DNA of 64,000 nucleotides from assembly GCA_017456845.1 (NCBI GenBank), contig JAFTIP010000015.1, forward strand, positions 1 to 64,000, read 5' to 3'. The position numbers and the translations under genes are program-made. This DNA comes from Ruminococcus sp. (lineage in GTDB: Bacteria; Bacillota; Clostridia; Oscillospirales; Acutalibacteraceae). Below the pieces are notes generated by a model that saw only the letters and a program-made list of their open reading frames with translations, was not told the origin of the DNA and did not search any database. Position 1 is the stretch's first letter. Every line of letters begins with the position of its first letter. Below, in pieces: positions 48,958-59,060 of the stretch.

Positions 48958-51900
48958 TCAGACCTCCTTGTATTCGCCTAAATGAATTGAATATATAAGG
49001 CACCTGCTAACGGGAAGTTCAAAGCAGGCGCTGACTGCCTCTTTGTAAAGAGAAAGCTGTTTTTTGTAGCGTTCTACCAATATATCGGCAGAGGACACTC
49101 TGTCGGTTTTATAATCCACAATTGTAATTTGATTATCTTTAATAATCAGCAAATCAACCGCACCCTGTAATATCACCGAGGTTTCAGAATCCTCAGTAAG
49201 TCCCGTAAGATTTGCAGGAATATTCACGGTAAAGCGATACTCGCGATAAGTCTGGTTTTCAATTGCATCTGTTACGATTTCGCTTTCGATAAATCTTCTG
49301 AGCTTTGCCACATCCAAGGATTCAGCTTCCTGAGGACTTAGGCGGATATCGGTAAGACGCTGTACCTCAAGCTCTAAATCAGCTCTTGCAAGGTCAAAGC
49401 TTGCAAACTGCAGGAACTTATGCATTGCAGTACCTTTTTCAGCGGCAGTAAGCTTTGAATCTGCCATAAATTTAGGTTTTGGCAGGGTTTTTTCGAAGGT
49501 TTTTCCGCTATCCATATGAGTAAGCTCTGAAGCTGTAACCTTAAGAGGAAGTGAACAAAGCTCCTTGTAAGGATAAATAAAATTAAAACGTTTATTTATA
49601 ACCTCATCTATACCCTCTGCGTCGGCATCATAGGTGATTATTCGTGCAACCTCGCCGTCGTTTTTTTCGAAGTCAATATTATCAACTACTTTAACAGAAA
49701 GCATAGAGCTATTTAAAGAATACTCCATATCCTCGGCTTTTGCAATACCCCTTAGCAAAGTTGCATCTTTGTGAAGCAAAGCAGTCATAAAAAGCCAATC
49801 GCAAATAGCCTTGGCACCCGAAACAATATAAGGAGAAATAAAGTCTCTGCTTACAAGCTTGCCTGCAAGAGTAGAAAGATACTTGGAAGTATTCTTTTTG
49901 ACAGCTGTCATTATAAGCTTTTCTTTAGCTCTTGTAAGAGCAACATAAAGCACGCGAAGTTCCTCAGACATTTCACTTTGCTTTTTCTCCATAGAAAGTG
50001 CTTTACGGACAAAGGTATTAAAATTTACTCCTGTTTCCTTGTCGCGACGTTTTGCGGCAAAGCCGAGATGAGAATGTAAGAGCACGTTGTCGGTAGTGTC
50101 TGTGGAAAACTTTTTATGAGTACCTGCCAGAATGCAAACAGGAAACTCTAAGCCTTTACTGGAATGAACAGTCATAATACGAACAGCATTTAAAATACCG
50201 TCTCCGCCATTTTCGGCTGCAGCAAGATCGGAACCGCTTTCTATTAACTTATCAAGATACGAAACAAAAGCGTTTATGCCTTTTGCCATTCCCTGCTCAA
50301 ATTTGGCAGCATATTCTGTAAGAATTCTCAGGTTATTAACTGCACGCTCACCGCCCATACAGGCACAAATGGGGATTATTCCAAGGTGCTCGTAAAGGGT
50401 GTTTATAAAGTCCTCAGCGGTCATTGTAACGGCTAAGGTTCTGAGATTCTTTATAGTGTTTGAAAACTCAAACACCTTACTTCCTTCTTTTTCGGCTGCT
50501 TTAAGCACTGCGGAGTAAAATGTTCCGCCTCTGAAATCTGCTCTGATTTTTGCCAAATCATCGGGAGTGAATCCAAACATAGGAGACATCATACAAGACA
50601 ACAAGGGTATATCCTGCGCGGGGTTATCAATAACCCTTAAAACACTTAGAACAAGCTTTATTTCCGGCAATTCGAAAAAGCTTGAAGAACTTTCGAAGGT
50701 AGCAGGTATTCCAAATTTTTCCAGTTCACGAACATAGAGAGCCGAGTTTTTCTTACCGCTTCGAAGCAGAATTGCAATATCACCAAAGGTACATTTTCTG
50801 ATACCGTCGCCGTCTTTAACAGTTGTGTTTCTCAACTCTTTATGAATTACCGAAGCGATATGCTGAGCCTCCAAGGCTATACTGTCTTCGTCATCAAAAG
50901 AATCTGCATCTATTAAATGAAGCTCGGCACAAGGTATATCTGCAGGAGCATAAGAAGCACCGCTGACCAAGCCCTCGCCGTCTGCATACTCAATATCGCC
51001 TGTTTCTTTGGTCATAAGGCGGTCAAACACGAAATTGATGTACTCTGTAAGCTCTACCCTGCTTCTGAAGTTTTTTTCGAGCATAATTTTAGCGGGATAA
51101 GTATCATCACCAGCCGAGTAAAGTGGATAGGTATCTTTGCGGTTAATGAAAATTTCGGGCATAGCCTGACGGAAAGCATAGATACTCTGCTTTGCGTCAC
51201 CTACTATAAACAGGTTGCTATCTTTGCTGACAGCCTTGAAAATCAAGTCCTGAACCTCGTTGGCATCCTGATATTCATCAACCAGAACGCTGTCAAAACG
51301 GGAAGCAATGACGGTTGCAGTTTTGGTAAATTCCGCCTCTTCCCCATTAAGCTTTACAAGAAGCTCCAACGCCCAGTGTTCCACGTCAGAAAAGTCGGCA
51401 AGGTTTTTTTGAGCTTTCAGTTGAGAGTATCTTTCATCATAAACCCTGACACATTTAAACATCTGAGAAACCACAGGATAAAGTGCTTTAATATCCTCAA
51501 CACATCTTTGTTCCGAAGCTTCAAAAAGCTCCTTAAGCTCTGAAACACATGATTTTAAAATATCACGATTAGCAGCAACCTTAAGCTTTATAGGGTGCTC
51601 TTTGTAGCCTCGTGCATTTAAAACGCCTGCCTCAAAACTATATATAAGGTCTCTCAGTTCATTCCAAGAAACTTTTTCAAATGAATTTTCAAGGGATTCA
51701 AAATAATTTTTATCCCTGTAAAGCAGAGTAGAAACTTTTGCCATAAACTCCGGCTCCTGCTCGGCAACCTCTAAAGTTTTTTCAGAAAGAGTAAGGGCGT
51801 AGTCGATAATACGCTTAGCATTTTTCAGTATCACCTTACCCCAGATGCTGTCAGAGGCTGAGGTAAAGTCAGTATAATAAGACAGCTTTTGGTCAAGCCA

Positions 51901-52470
51901 CAAATCAAAGAAAGGATGCGACCTGAGAAACTCATATAGCTTAACTATATTTTCGCCTAAACCGCGGTCGCTTTTGGAGTTTGAAAAGCACCTTACAAGC
52001 TCGTAAAAGTCGGGATTTCGCTCTTCATAAAGCTGATTTAACGTTTCCTCCAAGGCAGTTGCGGAAAGCACGCTAAGCTGACCTTGCTCGGCAATTTTAT
52101 AATCACGCTTAATCTGAAGCTCGTGGAAAAACTCACGGCAAATATCAGAGCAAAAGCTATCTACCGTAGAAATATGTGCACGGGGCAGCATTAAAAGCTG
52201 ACGGCGGTAAAAACGGTTATCGGGATACGCTAAAATAAGCTCTGAAAGCTTTTGACTAATTCGCTCTTTAAGCTGTGCGGCGGCAGCACGGGTATAGGTA
52301 ACAATCAGTAATCTATCTATAGAAACCGGATTTTCAGGGTCGGTAAGCATTCTGAGCACACGCTCTACCAAAACTGCAGTTTTACCTGAGCCTGCGGCAG
52401 CTGAAACAAGAACGTCGCCGCCACGGGCATTAATGGCTAAAAGCTGATTATCTGTCCATTTTGTGCTCAC
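48958..52470 (-). CDS. addA: ATP-dependent helicase/nuclease subunit A
   Basis: UvrD-like helicase and nuclease of AddAB, which processes double-strand breaks for RecA. The 1170 residues have Walker A AAAGSGKTAVLVERVL (from 24), Walker B VLVDEYQDANEVQD, GDAKQSIYAFRQA, helicase motif VMTVHSSKGLEFP-like IMTVHSSKGLEFPVC, VALTRAKEKL, and the C-terminal nuclease motif ITIVDYKTDR. The start is GTG; its GTGA overlaps the addB stop, after GAGGGAG. Confidence 0.96.
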   Translation of the reverse strand: MSTKWTDNQLLAINARGGDVLVSAAAGSGKTAVLVERVLRMLTDPENPVSIDRLLIVTYTRAAAAQLKERISQKLSELILAYPDNRFYRRQLLMLPRAHISTVDSFCSDICREFFHELQIKRDYKIAEQGQLSVLSATALEETLNQLYEERNPDFYELVRCFSNSKSDRGLGENIVKLYEFLRSHPFFDLWLDQKLSYYTDFTSASDSIWGKVILKNAKRIIDYALTLSEKTLEVAEQEPEFMAKVSTLLYRDKNYFESLENSFEKVSWNELRDLIYSFEAGVLNARGYKEHPIKLKVAANRDILKSCVSELKELFEASEQRCVEDIKALYPVVSQMFKCVRVYDERYSQLKAQKNLADFSDVEHWALELLVKLNGEEAEFTKTATVIASRFDSVLVDEYQDANEVQDLIFKAVSKDSNLFIVGDAKQSIYAFRQAMPEIFINRKDTYPLYSAGDDTYPAKIMLEKNFRSRVELTEYINFVFDRLMTKETGDIEYADGEGLVSGASYAPADIPCAELHLIDADSFDDEDSIALEAQHIASVIHKELRNTTVKDGDGIRKCTFGDIAILLRSGKKNSALYVRELEKFGIPATFESSSSFFELPEIKLVLSVLRVIDNPAQDIPLLSCMMSPMFGFTPDDLAKIRADFRGGTFYSAVLKAAEKEGSKVFEFSNTIKNLRTLAVTMTAEDFINTLYEHLGIIPICACMGGERAVNNLRILTEYAAKFEQGMAKGINAFVSYLDKLIESGSDLAAAENGGDGILNAVRIMTVHSSKGLEFPVCILAGTHKKFSTDTTDNVLLHSHLGFAAKRRDKETGVNFNTFVRKALSMEKKQSEMSEELRVLYVALTRAKEKLIMTAVKKNTSKYLSTLAGKLVSRDFISPYIVSGAKAICDWLFMTALLHKDATLLRGIAKAEDMEYSLNSSMLSVKVVDNIDFEKNDGEVARIITYDADAEGIDEVINKRFNFIYPYKELCSLPLKVTASELTHMDSGKTFEKTLPKPKFMADSKLTAAEKGTAMHKFLQFASFDLARADLELEVQRLTDIRLSPQEAESLDVAKLRRFIESEIVTDAIENQTYREYRFTVNIPANLTGLTEDSETSVILQGAVDLLIIKDNQITIVDYKTDRVSSADILVERYKKQLSLYKEAVSACFELPVSRCLIYSIHLGEYKEV

Positions 52471-55400
52471 TTTTCTCCCTCCTCTTTATTTAGTCCCAGT
52501 TCTTTTAAAATTTCTTCTCTGTCAAGCTTAAAAACCGCCTGTGCCTTTTCCTCGCTTCTGCCGATACATACCGAAGAATAAGGGCAAAACTGACAGGCAT
52601 CAACCGAATACATTACCGGTGTGGCATCTATATCGCCTGATAAAAGCTCTGTTGCCATTTTTGCGATAAGCTTATCAATATGAGCGAAAACCGCACCAAA
52701 CTCTTCTAAGGTTGCAAGGTTATCGGCACCTTTAAGCCCCTTAGAACCTTGTGAAACAGGGATATACATACCCTTAAGTTCTTTGTCCATTGCAGAAAGA
52801 ACAGACTCGTCGTTAAGAAGTATGCCGTTCATTCTCAGCTTTTTGTTTCGCTCCGCTAAAATTTGTTCACCTGTGGCATCTGCCGCCATTTCAAGAGTCG
52901 GCACAAAGGCAGGCATATAAAGCACCCCTGCAGGTACTACCTCGGCGCCATAACGATTTTCTCCCTTGTTCTTAATAACCGACAAATAAAGAAGCATCTG
53001 AAGGTTGAGACCGTAAATAACATCGGAAAGGCTGAAAACCTTCGTACCTGTTTTATAATCCACAATCCTTATATAAGCCTTTCCATCTTTTTTTAATATG
53101 TCGGCACGGTCAACCTTGCCTGTTACGGTTACGGAAAGTCCCTCCGAAAGTTCAAGACGATAGGCAGAAATATCCTTGCCGATATCAAGCTCGAAATCTA
53201 CAGGCGTGAACTCGCTTTGAGAAAGCTCGCTTATAAGATGCTTTACCAGCATTACCGAGGCTTCTTTAACCCCGTCGAAAAGATAATTAAAACGGGCGGA
53301 TTTAGTGCTTAATCCGCCAAAGTGGAGATTGGCATATTCTTCTGAAACATTAGAAATTACCGATTTAATCTTACTGTCGTCAAGTGTTAAGAGCTCTTCT
53401 TTTGCAAATGAGCAAAAGAATTTTTCCAAAATATAATGCACAAAGGAGCCATACTCTAAAGCATCAATAGAAGCTTTGCGTCGCTCGCTTGCTTTTAAAC
53501 CGTACTGGCAGAAATAAGAAAACCTGCAAAGGTGGAAACGCTCGATTTTAGAAGCAGAAAGATGTAAATCGCTGCCAAAAAGCTTTTGTGCAATGCGGCT
53601 GTCCTTTATATTAAATTTTGTTTTGCTGTCCATTACGTTTTCTAAGCTTATGAGCTTATCTTTGTAGCTGTTGTCTGACGAATAGTAATCCCTGAGTGCT
53701 TTAGTTACTCCGTCAACGCTTTTAGCTCTTTCGGCGTAAAAATCGTAAGCAGGTTTTTTCGCCCACAATAAGTCAGCGGTGCTTTCCAACGCTCTTGTGC
53801 GGTACTTACAGTTTGGAAAAACAGAGTTAAGCTCGCTTAAAATAACGGACGGTGAATTAACCTCGCCGCTGAGTTCAGCCATTGGAAAGCTAACAAAAAG
53901 CTTATGGGATGCACTTGTAAGAGCATAATAGCAAAGGTAAAGCTCACGGTTGGCATTTTGCTCGTCATCAGCACCCTCAAGTATCTGAAGCCTTGTAAGC
54001 AGGCATCTTTCTGACGCTGAGAAAAGCCCGCCACCCATATCTAACTTTGGAAACTCTCCGTCTACTGCACCAATGGCGAAAACACATTTTTTACCGCCTA
54101 AGCGTAGGCGCTCAATATCACCTACCGTAACCTGGTCAACTGCTTTAGGAATAAACGAAATATCAGTAAGGCTCAACTCAAGCATCAGTAAATCGTAAAA
54201 ACGATTAAGAGAAAGTTCACGGTCTCCAATAACCTCTGCGGTTCTATCCAGAGTAGTAACCAAGATTTCCCAAAGTCTTATTTGCTCAGCAGAATAAGAA
54301 ACTTCTTCCCACTCCTCTAATTTATCTGCAAGTTCAATAAGCTTTTTGTCGGTTCCTAAGGTAATAAGCAGATTATAAAGGCCCTCGCAAAGCTTATGGG
54401 CAGTTTTATCGCTGTAATCTGTTTTAAAGCTTCTGAGGTTGTTTATCACAAGGCTTCTTACCTTTTCTGCACGGTTAAGGTTTTCGATATCTTCGAAGGT
54501 AAACTGGTCTACAAAGCCTCTGGGATTAGCGGTAAAATCGCTAAAAAGTGAACTATGGTTAAGCTGCCATGTATAGATGTAATTTTCGAATATAGAAATA
54601 TCCTCTGCTTTTACCGAAGTAAGTCCTGTTTTTAAAAGGGCAAGAACATCGTCTTTATCAAAACCGCCCAAAATACAGTTAAAGCATGCACAAATAAGCT
54701 TAACCAAAGGTTTTGAAGTAATATCATGGGGTTTGTCGGCAAAATATGAGATTTCGTATTTATCAAAAACGGCTGATATTATACTTGAATAGGAGCTTAA
54801 ATCTCTGCCTACAACTGCGATTTCATTGTATCTATAACCGCAATCAATAATAAGCCTGCGGATTTCACGGGCTACGAAGTCGATTTCGTCATACCTGTCT
54901 TTGGCATGATAAATGGTAATGTCTTCAGTTTTTTCATCATAAGTACACTTATCGGGCATAAATACATTCTGCTCTAAAAAAGATAACTCATCAGACGCAA
55001 AAAAGCCGTTAAAATTACAAAGCACAGGCTGAGATACCTTTACACCTTCGCTTTCGGCAATTCTTTTAAGCTTTACAGCACTATCGTGAGAAACAGAGAA
55101 GAAACCATCGGACGATACACCGTCATAAGAAAGGGTTACGTAAAACTCCGCACTCTGAAACATAAGAGCAGAAACTGCTTCAACCTCGGGTGCAGAAAAG
55201 CGAAGGTAAGAATCTATAAAAATATAGTAGCCATCGAAAATTCTACGTCTGCGGATTATATCTGCTACAATGCTGAGTTCAGCATCAGGGTCTTCGAAGG
55301 ACTGAGTCAAAAGTGCATCCATTGCGTTACTTGCAAGGTAAACATCTTTAAGCTTTGCACTTGTAAGGGCATCGGCAGATTCAGATGCCGAGAGAACAGA

Positions 55401-55805
55401 TTCTTGGCTGTTGCCTGACAAGCTAAGCTCCTTACGTGCACTTAGCATAAGCTTTGCAAGCTCGGGGTTAAGGGCTTTGTCGGAATATAAATTAAGGTTT
55501 TCTTTAACCTCTTCAAGGGCAATACTCATTAAAAGTGCCTTTGTTTGATCGTCGGCAGGCGTTTTTCTGATTGCACCTGTAGTTTCGAATACGTAGTCGC
55601 ACATTCTTGAAAAACCCAGAACAAGCACGTTTTGAGAAAGCTTTGCACCTAATAAGCTAAGGTACGATTTCTCTGTTTCAAAGGTAACCTGATCGGGAAC
55701 AATTACAAGTATTCTGTTTTCGCCTTTCTTTGCAAGCTCTACTACCTTTTGGTTAACGTAGGTTGTTTTTCCGCTTTTGCTTCTGCCAAATATCAGATTA
55801 AGCAT
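52467..55805 (-). CDS. addB: ATP-dependent helicase/nuclease subunit B
   Basis: Second AddAB subunit: an inactivated-helicase-like protein with nuclease and iron-sulfur domain, 1112 residues. Walker A is GRSKSGKTTYVNQ near the N-terminus. The C-terminal nuclease has IRIVDYKTGTK. Four cysteines for the [4Fe-4S] cluster fit HLCRFSYFC (one or two of these) and CQFCPYSSVC near the end. AAGGGGAG precedes the ATG. It follows spoIIR by 58 bases. Confidence 0.95.
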   Translation of the reverse strand: MLNLIFGRSKSGKTTYVNQKVVELAKKGENRILVIVPDQVTFETEKSYLSLLGAKLSQNVLVLGFSRMCDYVFETTGAIRKTPADDQTKALLMSIALEEVKENLNLYSDKALNPELAKLMLSARKELSLSGNSQESVLSASESADALTSAKLKDVYLASNAMDALLTQSFEDPDAELSIVADIIRRRRIFDGYYIFIDSYLRFSAPEVEAVSALMFQSAEFYVTLSYDGVSSDGFFSVSHDSAVKLKRIAESEGVKVSQPVLCNFNGFFASDELSFLEQNVFMPDKCTYDEKTEDITIYHAKDRYDEIDFVAREIRRLIIDCGYRYNEIAVVGRDLSSYSSIISAVFDKYEISYFADKPHDITSKPLVKLICACFNCILGGFDKDDVLALLKTGLTSVKAEDISIFENYIYTWQLNHSSLFSDFTANPRGFVDQFTFEDIENLNRAEKVRSLVINNLRSFKTDYSDKTAHKLCEGLYNLLITLGTDKKLIELADKLEEWEEVSYSAEQIRLWEILVTTLDRTAEVIGDRELSLNRFYDLLMLELSLTDISFIPKAVDQVTVGDIERLRLGGKKCVFAIGAVDGEFPKLDMGGGLFSASERCLLTRLQILEGADDEQNANRELYLCYYALTSASHKLFVSFPMAELSGEVNSPSVILSELNSVFPNCKYRTRALESTADLLWAKKPAYDFYAERAKSVDGVTKALRDYYSSDNSYKDKLISLENVMDSKTKFNIKDSRIAQKLFGSDLHLSASKIERFHLCRFSYFCQYGLKASERRKASIDALEYGSFVHYILEKFFCSFAKEELLTLDDSKIKSVISNVSEEYANLHFGGLSTKSARFNYLFDGVKEASVMLVKHLISELSQSEFTPVDFELDIGKDISAYRLELSEGLSVTVTGKVDRADILKKDGKAYIRIVDYKTGTKVFSLSDVIYGLNLQMLLYLSVIKNKGENRYGAEVVPAGVLYMPAFVPTLEMAADATGEQILAERNKKLRMNGILLNDESVLSAMDKELKGMYIPVSQGSKGLKGADNLATLEEFGAVFAHIDKLIAKMATELLSGDIDATPVMYSVDACQFCPYSSVCIGRSEEKAQAVFKLDREEILKELGLNKEEGEK

Positions 55806-55830
55806 TATACTCTCCCCTTTCTACGGGATA

Positions 55831-55839
55831 ATTATATCA
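55831..55839 (-). promoter_or_regulatory. Possible extended -10 promoter of addBA
   Basis: On the minus strand TGATATAAT is a TGn-type extended -10 with consensus TATAAT, 25 bases before the addB ATG. No good -35 is visible. Confidence 0.5.
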
Positions 55840-55863
55840 ATTACAAAGTACCGAAATCGGGAC

Positions 55864-56460
55864 TTAAGTGAAAAAATCGCAAAAATAATCGAAGTATTCC
55901 AAAATTTTAAACTTAAATTCATACTTTGGCCTTTGGGTAATAACTTCATATTGCTTATCGGTAAGTTCATCCTCAAGAGATTTGGCATCGCTTGCGGTAT
56001 AAAGGCAGAGAGACGGATACATAACACACCACCAGTTTTTGCCTTCTCCGCTTCCGATGGTTACCCTTAAGGCGGTATAGTTACCGCTGGGCATTGTGAT
56101 GTCTTCATAATTTCGGGTATTGAAGTTCATATCCAGAATTTCAGCTTTAACATCCTTTTGGCAGCCGTTTTCTTTTAAAGTGTTTTCGGCTGTGGCTATA
56201 ATTTCATCAATATGTTTATTTGTTACTTTTATTGCTTCTTCTTTGGATTTCACATCAGAGTAAAGACCATCAGTAAATCTCAGTATTTCATCCCTTACTT
56301 TTAACTTAAGCTGCTGGTCTGCTTCATTGTCGGAATCGGCTAAAATATGAATTCTCAGCACCTCGTCGCTTATGTTTCTGCACTCTTCTTCAAAAGGTAA
56401 AAAAGAGTAAAGCGAAACAACTGTCAATGCAATTATTATGGATGTAAATAGTTTTTTCAT
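55864..56460 (-). CDS. spoIIR: Stage II sporulation protein R
   Basis: Forespore-made secreted signal that activates SpoIIGA to process pro-SigE. The 198 residues begin with a signal/anchor segment (MKKLFTSIIIALTVVSLYSF) and contain the family stretches LRIHILADSDNEADQQLKLKVRDEIL (partly quoted) and GEGKNWWCVMYPSLCL. Its target pair spoIIGA-sigE is in this same window, about 19 kb away. The start codon directly follows the T-tract of a terminator hairpin, and the only Shine-Dalgarno-like bases (GAGG, CAGG) lie in the hairpin's 3' arm. Confidence 0.94.
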   Translation of the reverse strand: MKKLFTSIIIALTVVSLYSFLPFEEECRNISDEVLRIHILADSDNEADQQLKLKVRDEILRFTDGLYSDVKSKEEAIKVTNKHIDEIIATAENTLKENGCQKDVKAEILDMNFNTRNYEDITMPSGNYTALRVTIGSGEGKNWWCVMYPSLCLYTASDAKSLEDELTDKQYEVITQRPKYEFKFKILEYFDYFCDFFT

Positions 56461-56463
56461 TTG

Positions 56464-56509
56464 TAAAAACCTGCCTCAATCAGTATTTACCCTGATTATA
56501 GGCAGGTTT
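56464..56509 (-). terminator. Terminator between ispE and spoIIR
   Basis: A 9-bp perfect outer stem (AAACCTGCC / GGCAGGTTT) and an inner AATCAG / CTGATT stem form a long hairpin; on the minus strand it is followed by TTTTTAC. The spoIIR ATG comes 4 bases after the T-tract region, so the terminator and the start signals of spoIIR overlap. Confidence 0.85.
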
Positions 56510-56521
56510 AATTTAAAGTAT

Positions 56522-57391
56522 TCAAACGATTTCCGCACCCTTGGCAACAGGCACAGTTAAATAGACCTTAGAATAGGTCTCCTTAAGCTTGTCAATACAT
56601 TTTTGTGCTTTACGTTCGTTTCTGAAAATTGCAAAAACAGCTGAGCCTGAACCGCTCATAGCCGCACCCAGGGCTTTGCATTTATACATAATCTCTTTAA
56701 CTTCATTTATGTCCTCTAAATTAAGAACTTCTTCAAAATCGTTATGAAGAGTTGAAGCTATACCTGATAAATCGCCGCTATAAAGCATCTGCTTACAGTA
56801 GTCGGTATACTTGATTCTAACCCCCTTGCGGCCATCGGCAAGAGCGTAAGCTTCTTTCGTTGAAACTGAAACATCAGGCTTTACTATAACGATAAAACAT
56901 TTTGGCATTGAACGAACCTTGTGAAGGGTTGTACCTGTGCCTATGGCAAGCTTTGTACCGCCTGCAACGCAAAACGGGATATCTGCTCCCACCTTTGCTC
57001 CGATTTCACATAGTTCTTTGTCTGTCAGGTGTGCGTCAAAGGCAAGGTTAAGAAGCCTGAGAGTAGCCGCACCGTCGGCACTTCCGCCGGCAAGACCTGC
57101 TTCACAGGGAATTACCTTTTCTATGTAGAGTGAGATACCGGTGTTTTTTACACCTGTTGTTTTGAAAAAAGCATCCGCACACTTATAAACAATATTACGG
57201 CTGTCGCAGGGAATTGAAGGGTCTGAGCAAGCTATTGTAATATCCTCAGTATCAGTTAAAGTAAGCTCGACTGTATCTGAAAGAGAAACAGCCTGCATAA
57301 GCATAGCTACATCGTGATAACCGTCGGGGCGTTTGCCTAAAATATCAAGTGTTAAATTAATTTTTGCCGGTGCCGTGGCTTTAAAAGTCAT
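56522..57391 (-). CDS. ispE: 4-diphosphocytidyl-2-C-methyl-D-erythritol kinase
   Basis: GHMP kinase of the MEP isoprenoid pathway. Marks are APAKINLTLDILGKRPDGYH at the N-terminus with the active Lys, the ATP loop PCEAGLAGGSADGAATL, and SGSGSAVFAIF near the C-terminus. The length (289) is normal. AAAGGAG precedes the ATG, one base after the aminotransferase stop. It is the last gene of the sugar transferase-to-ispE run. Confidence 0.96.
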   Translation of the reverse strand: MTFKATAPAKINLTLDILGKRPDGYHDVAMLMQAVSLSDTVELTLTDTEDITIACSDPSIPCDSRNIVYKCADAFFKTTGVKNTGISLYIEKVIPCEAGLAGGSADGAATLRLLNLAFDAHLTDKELCEIGAKVGADIPFCVAGGTKLAIGTGTTLHKVRSMPKCFIVIVKPDVSVSTKEAYALADGRKGVRIKYTDYCKQMLYSGDLSGIASTLHNDFEEVLNLEDINEVKEIMYKCKALGAAMSGSGSAVFAIFRNERKAQKCIDKLKETYSKVYLTVPVAKGAEIV

Positions 57392-57392
57392 A

Positions 57393-58556
57393 TTAAAGCT
57401 CCTTTAAAAATTCTTCAATTCGTTTTAAGGCTTCTTTTAAGTGACTGAGCGAATACGAGTAAGAAACACGCACGTGGCCTTCTCCGCACTCACCGAATGC
57501 ATCACCGGGAACAACCGCAACACCTTTTGAATTTAATAGCCGTGTGCAGAATTCTTCGGAAGTAAGCCCTGTGGATTTAATAGAGGGGAAGCAATAAAAA
57601 GCACCCTTTGGCTCGAAACAGGTAAGTCCCATTTCGTTAAATCTGCCTACCACAAGGCGACGACGCATTTCATAGTCTGAACGCATTTCTTCAATATCGC
57701 TGTCGCCGTTTCTTAAAGCTTCAATAGCCGCCCACTGTGCAGTTGTTGGAACTGACATAATACAGTACTGGTGTAGCTTGGTCATCTGCTCTAAAATAGG
57801 AGCAGGGCCTGCGGCATAGCCTAAACGCCAGCCTGTCATAGCATAAGCTTTTGAAAATCCGTTTATAACCACCGTTCGCTCTGCCATTCCATCTAACGAA
57901 GCAATGGAAACGTGATTTTGACCATAGGTAAGCTCAGAATATATTTCATCTGAAATTACGAAAAGGTCGTGTTTTTTAACAACATCAGCAATGGCCTCTA
58001 AATCCTCTTTTTCCATTATTGCACCGGTAGGGTTATTGGGATAAGAAAGGATAAGCACCTTGGATTTGTCGGTAATTGATTCTTCAAGCTCACAAGGCTT
58101 TAAACGAAAGCTGTTCTCCGCCTTAGTGTTGATAATAACGGGCTTTGCACCCGTCATAGCTGTTAAAGGCTCATAGCACACAAAGGAAGGCTGATGAATT
58201 AATATTTCATCTTCGGGGTTTGCAAGGCAACGGATTGCAACATCCAAAGCCTCGCTTCCTCCTACAGTTACAAGAATTTCTGTATCGGGGTTATATGTAA
58301 GGTTATATTTTCGGTTAAGAAAAGCTGATATCTCTTCACGGAGGGTTTTATAGCCTCGGTTTGGAGTATACCAAGTTTTACCTGATTTTAAGGACTCAAT
58401 ACCAGCCTGACGGACGTGCCATGGAGTTCTGAAATCAGGCTCGCCAACAGACAGAGAAATTACGTCCTCCATCTCGTTTACAATATCAAAAAACTTCCGA
58501 ATTCCTGATGGTTTAACGGAGGAAATTGTATTGTTTAAATATCTTCCGTAATCCAT
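57393..58556 (-). CDS. PLP-dependent class I/II aminotransferase
   Basis: Amino acid aminotransferase of the fold type I, aspartate-aminotransferase-like group, about 387 residues. Marks: ISLSVGEPDFRTP, SYPNNPTGAI, ISDEIYSELTY (PLP-binding Asp and Tyr), the Schiff-base lysine in INGFSKAYAMTGWRLGY, and HVRVSYSYS with the carboxylate-binding Arg. Substrate specificity cannot be read; aromatic or alanine transaminase is possible. The ATG overlaps the stop of the Lrp gene (TAATG), so the regulator and enzyme are coupled. Confidence 0.9.
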   Translation of the reverse strand: MDYGRYLNNTISSVKPSGIRKFFDIVNEMEDVISLSVGEPDFRTPWHVRQAGIESLKSGKTWYTPNRGYKTLREEISAFLNRKYNLTYNPDTEILVTVGGSEALDVAIRCLANPEDEILIHQPSFVCYEPLTAMTGAKPVIINTKAENSFRLKPCELEESITDKSKVLILSYPNNPTGAIMEKEDLEAIADVVKKHDLFVISDEIYSELTYGQNHVSIASLDGMAERTVVINGFSKAYAMTGWRLGYAAGPAPILEQMTKLHQYCIMSVPTTAQWAAIEALRNGDSDIEEMRSDYEMRRRLVVGRFNEMGLTCFEPKGAFYCFPSIKSTGLTSEEFCTRLLNSKGVAVVPGDAFGECGEGHVRVSYSYSLSHLKEALKRIEEFLKEL

Positions 58557-59035
58557 TAATAATTCATACACCTTTCGTCGCTGATATCTTCGTCGTCAAG
58601 AACTACGCCGTCATCCTTATAGCGTTTGAGTATAAAATGTGTAGCTGTAGAAAGTATACCGTCAAGAGCTGAAAGTTTGCGGGATACAAAAGCAGAAACA
58701 TCCTGAATAGTCTCGCCTTTTACGATAATTGAAAGGTCATATGCACCTGCCATAAGATACACAGACTCAACCTCGTCAAAAGCCATAATACGCTTAGCAA
58801 TCTCGTCAAATCCTGACTTCTTCTGAGGAGTAACCTTAAGCTCTATGTAAGCAGTAACGCCGGCATCCTGAACTTTCTCGTAGTTAACCAAAGCACGATA
58901 GCCCTTAATAATTCCGTCATCCTCATATTTCTTTATACGTGCACGTACATAGTCTTCAGGCTCGCCAAGCATTAAAGCAAGCTCAGAAACCGAATATTCG
59001 CTGTTGCGAGATAAAAGCTTTAAAAGTTTATCCAT
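58556..59035 (-). CDS. Lrp/AsnC-family transcriptional regulator
   Basis: 159-residue regulator. The N-terminal helix-turn-helix spans about 1-60 (YSVSELALMLGEPEDYVRARIKKYEDDG, partly quoted), and the C-terminal RAM ligand-binding domain covers about 65-145 (AYIELKVTPQKKSGFDEIA, VYLMAGAYDLSIIVKGE). The gene pairs with the aminotransferase downstream, so it may sense an amino acid and control that operon; this is inference. GGAGGTAAT precedes the ATG. Confidence 0.92.
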   Translation of the reverse strand: MDKLLKLLSRNSEYSVSELALMLGEPEDYVRARIKKYEDDGIIKGYRALVNYEKVQDAGVTAYIELKVTPQKKSGFDEIAKRIMAFDEVESVYLMAGAYDLSIIVKGETIQDVSAFVSRKLSALDGILSTATHFILKRYKDDGVVLDDEDISDERCMNY

Positions 59036-59060
59036 AATATTACCTCCGATAAAAAATCTG

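Noticed and set aside
50917..51543. 208-codon open frame on the + strand opposite addA
   Set aside because: It is fully antisense to conserved addA helicase sequence, with no promoter or ribosome-binding site and no recognisable domain.
56464..56530. Specific sigma-F promoter for spoIIR in the ispE-spoIIR gap
   Set aside because: A GGGTAAATA stretch partly fits a -10, but no matching -35 is at the right distance, so I do not call it.
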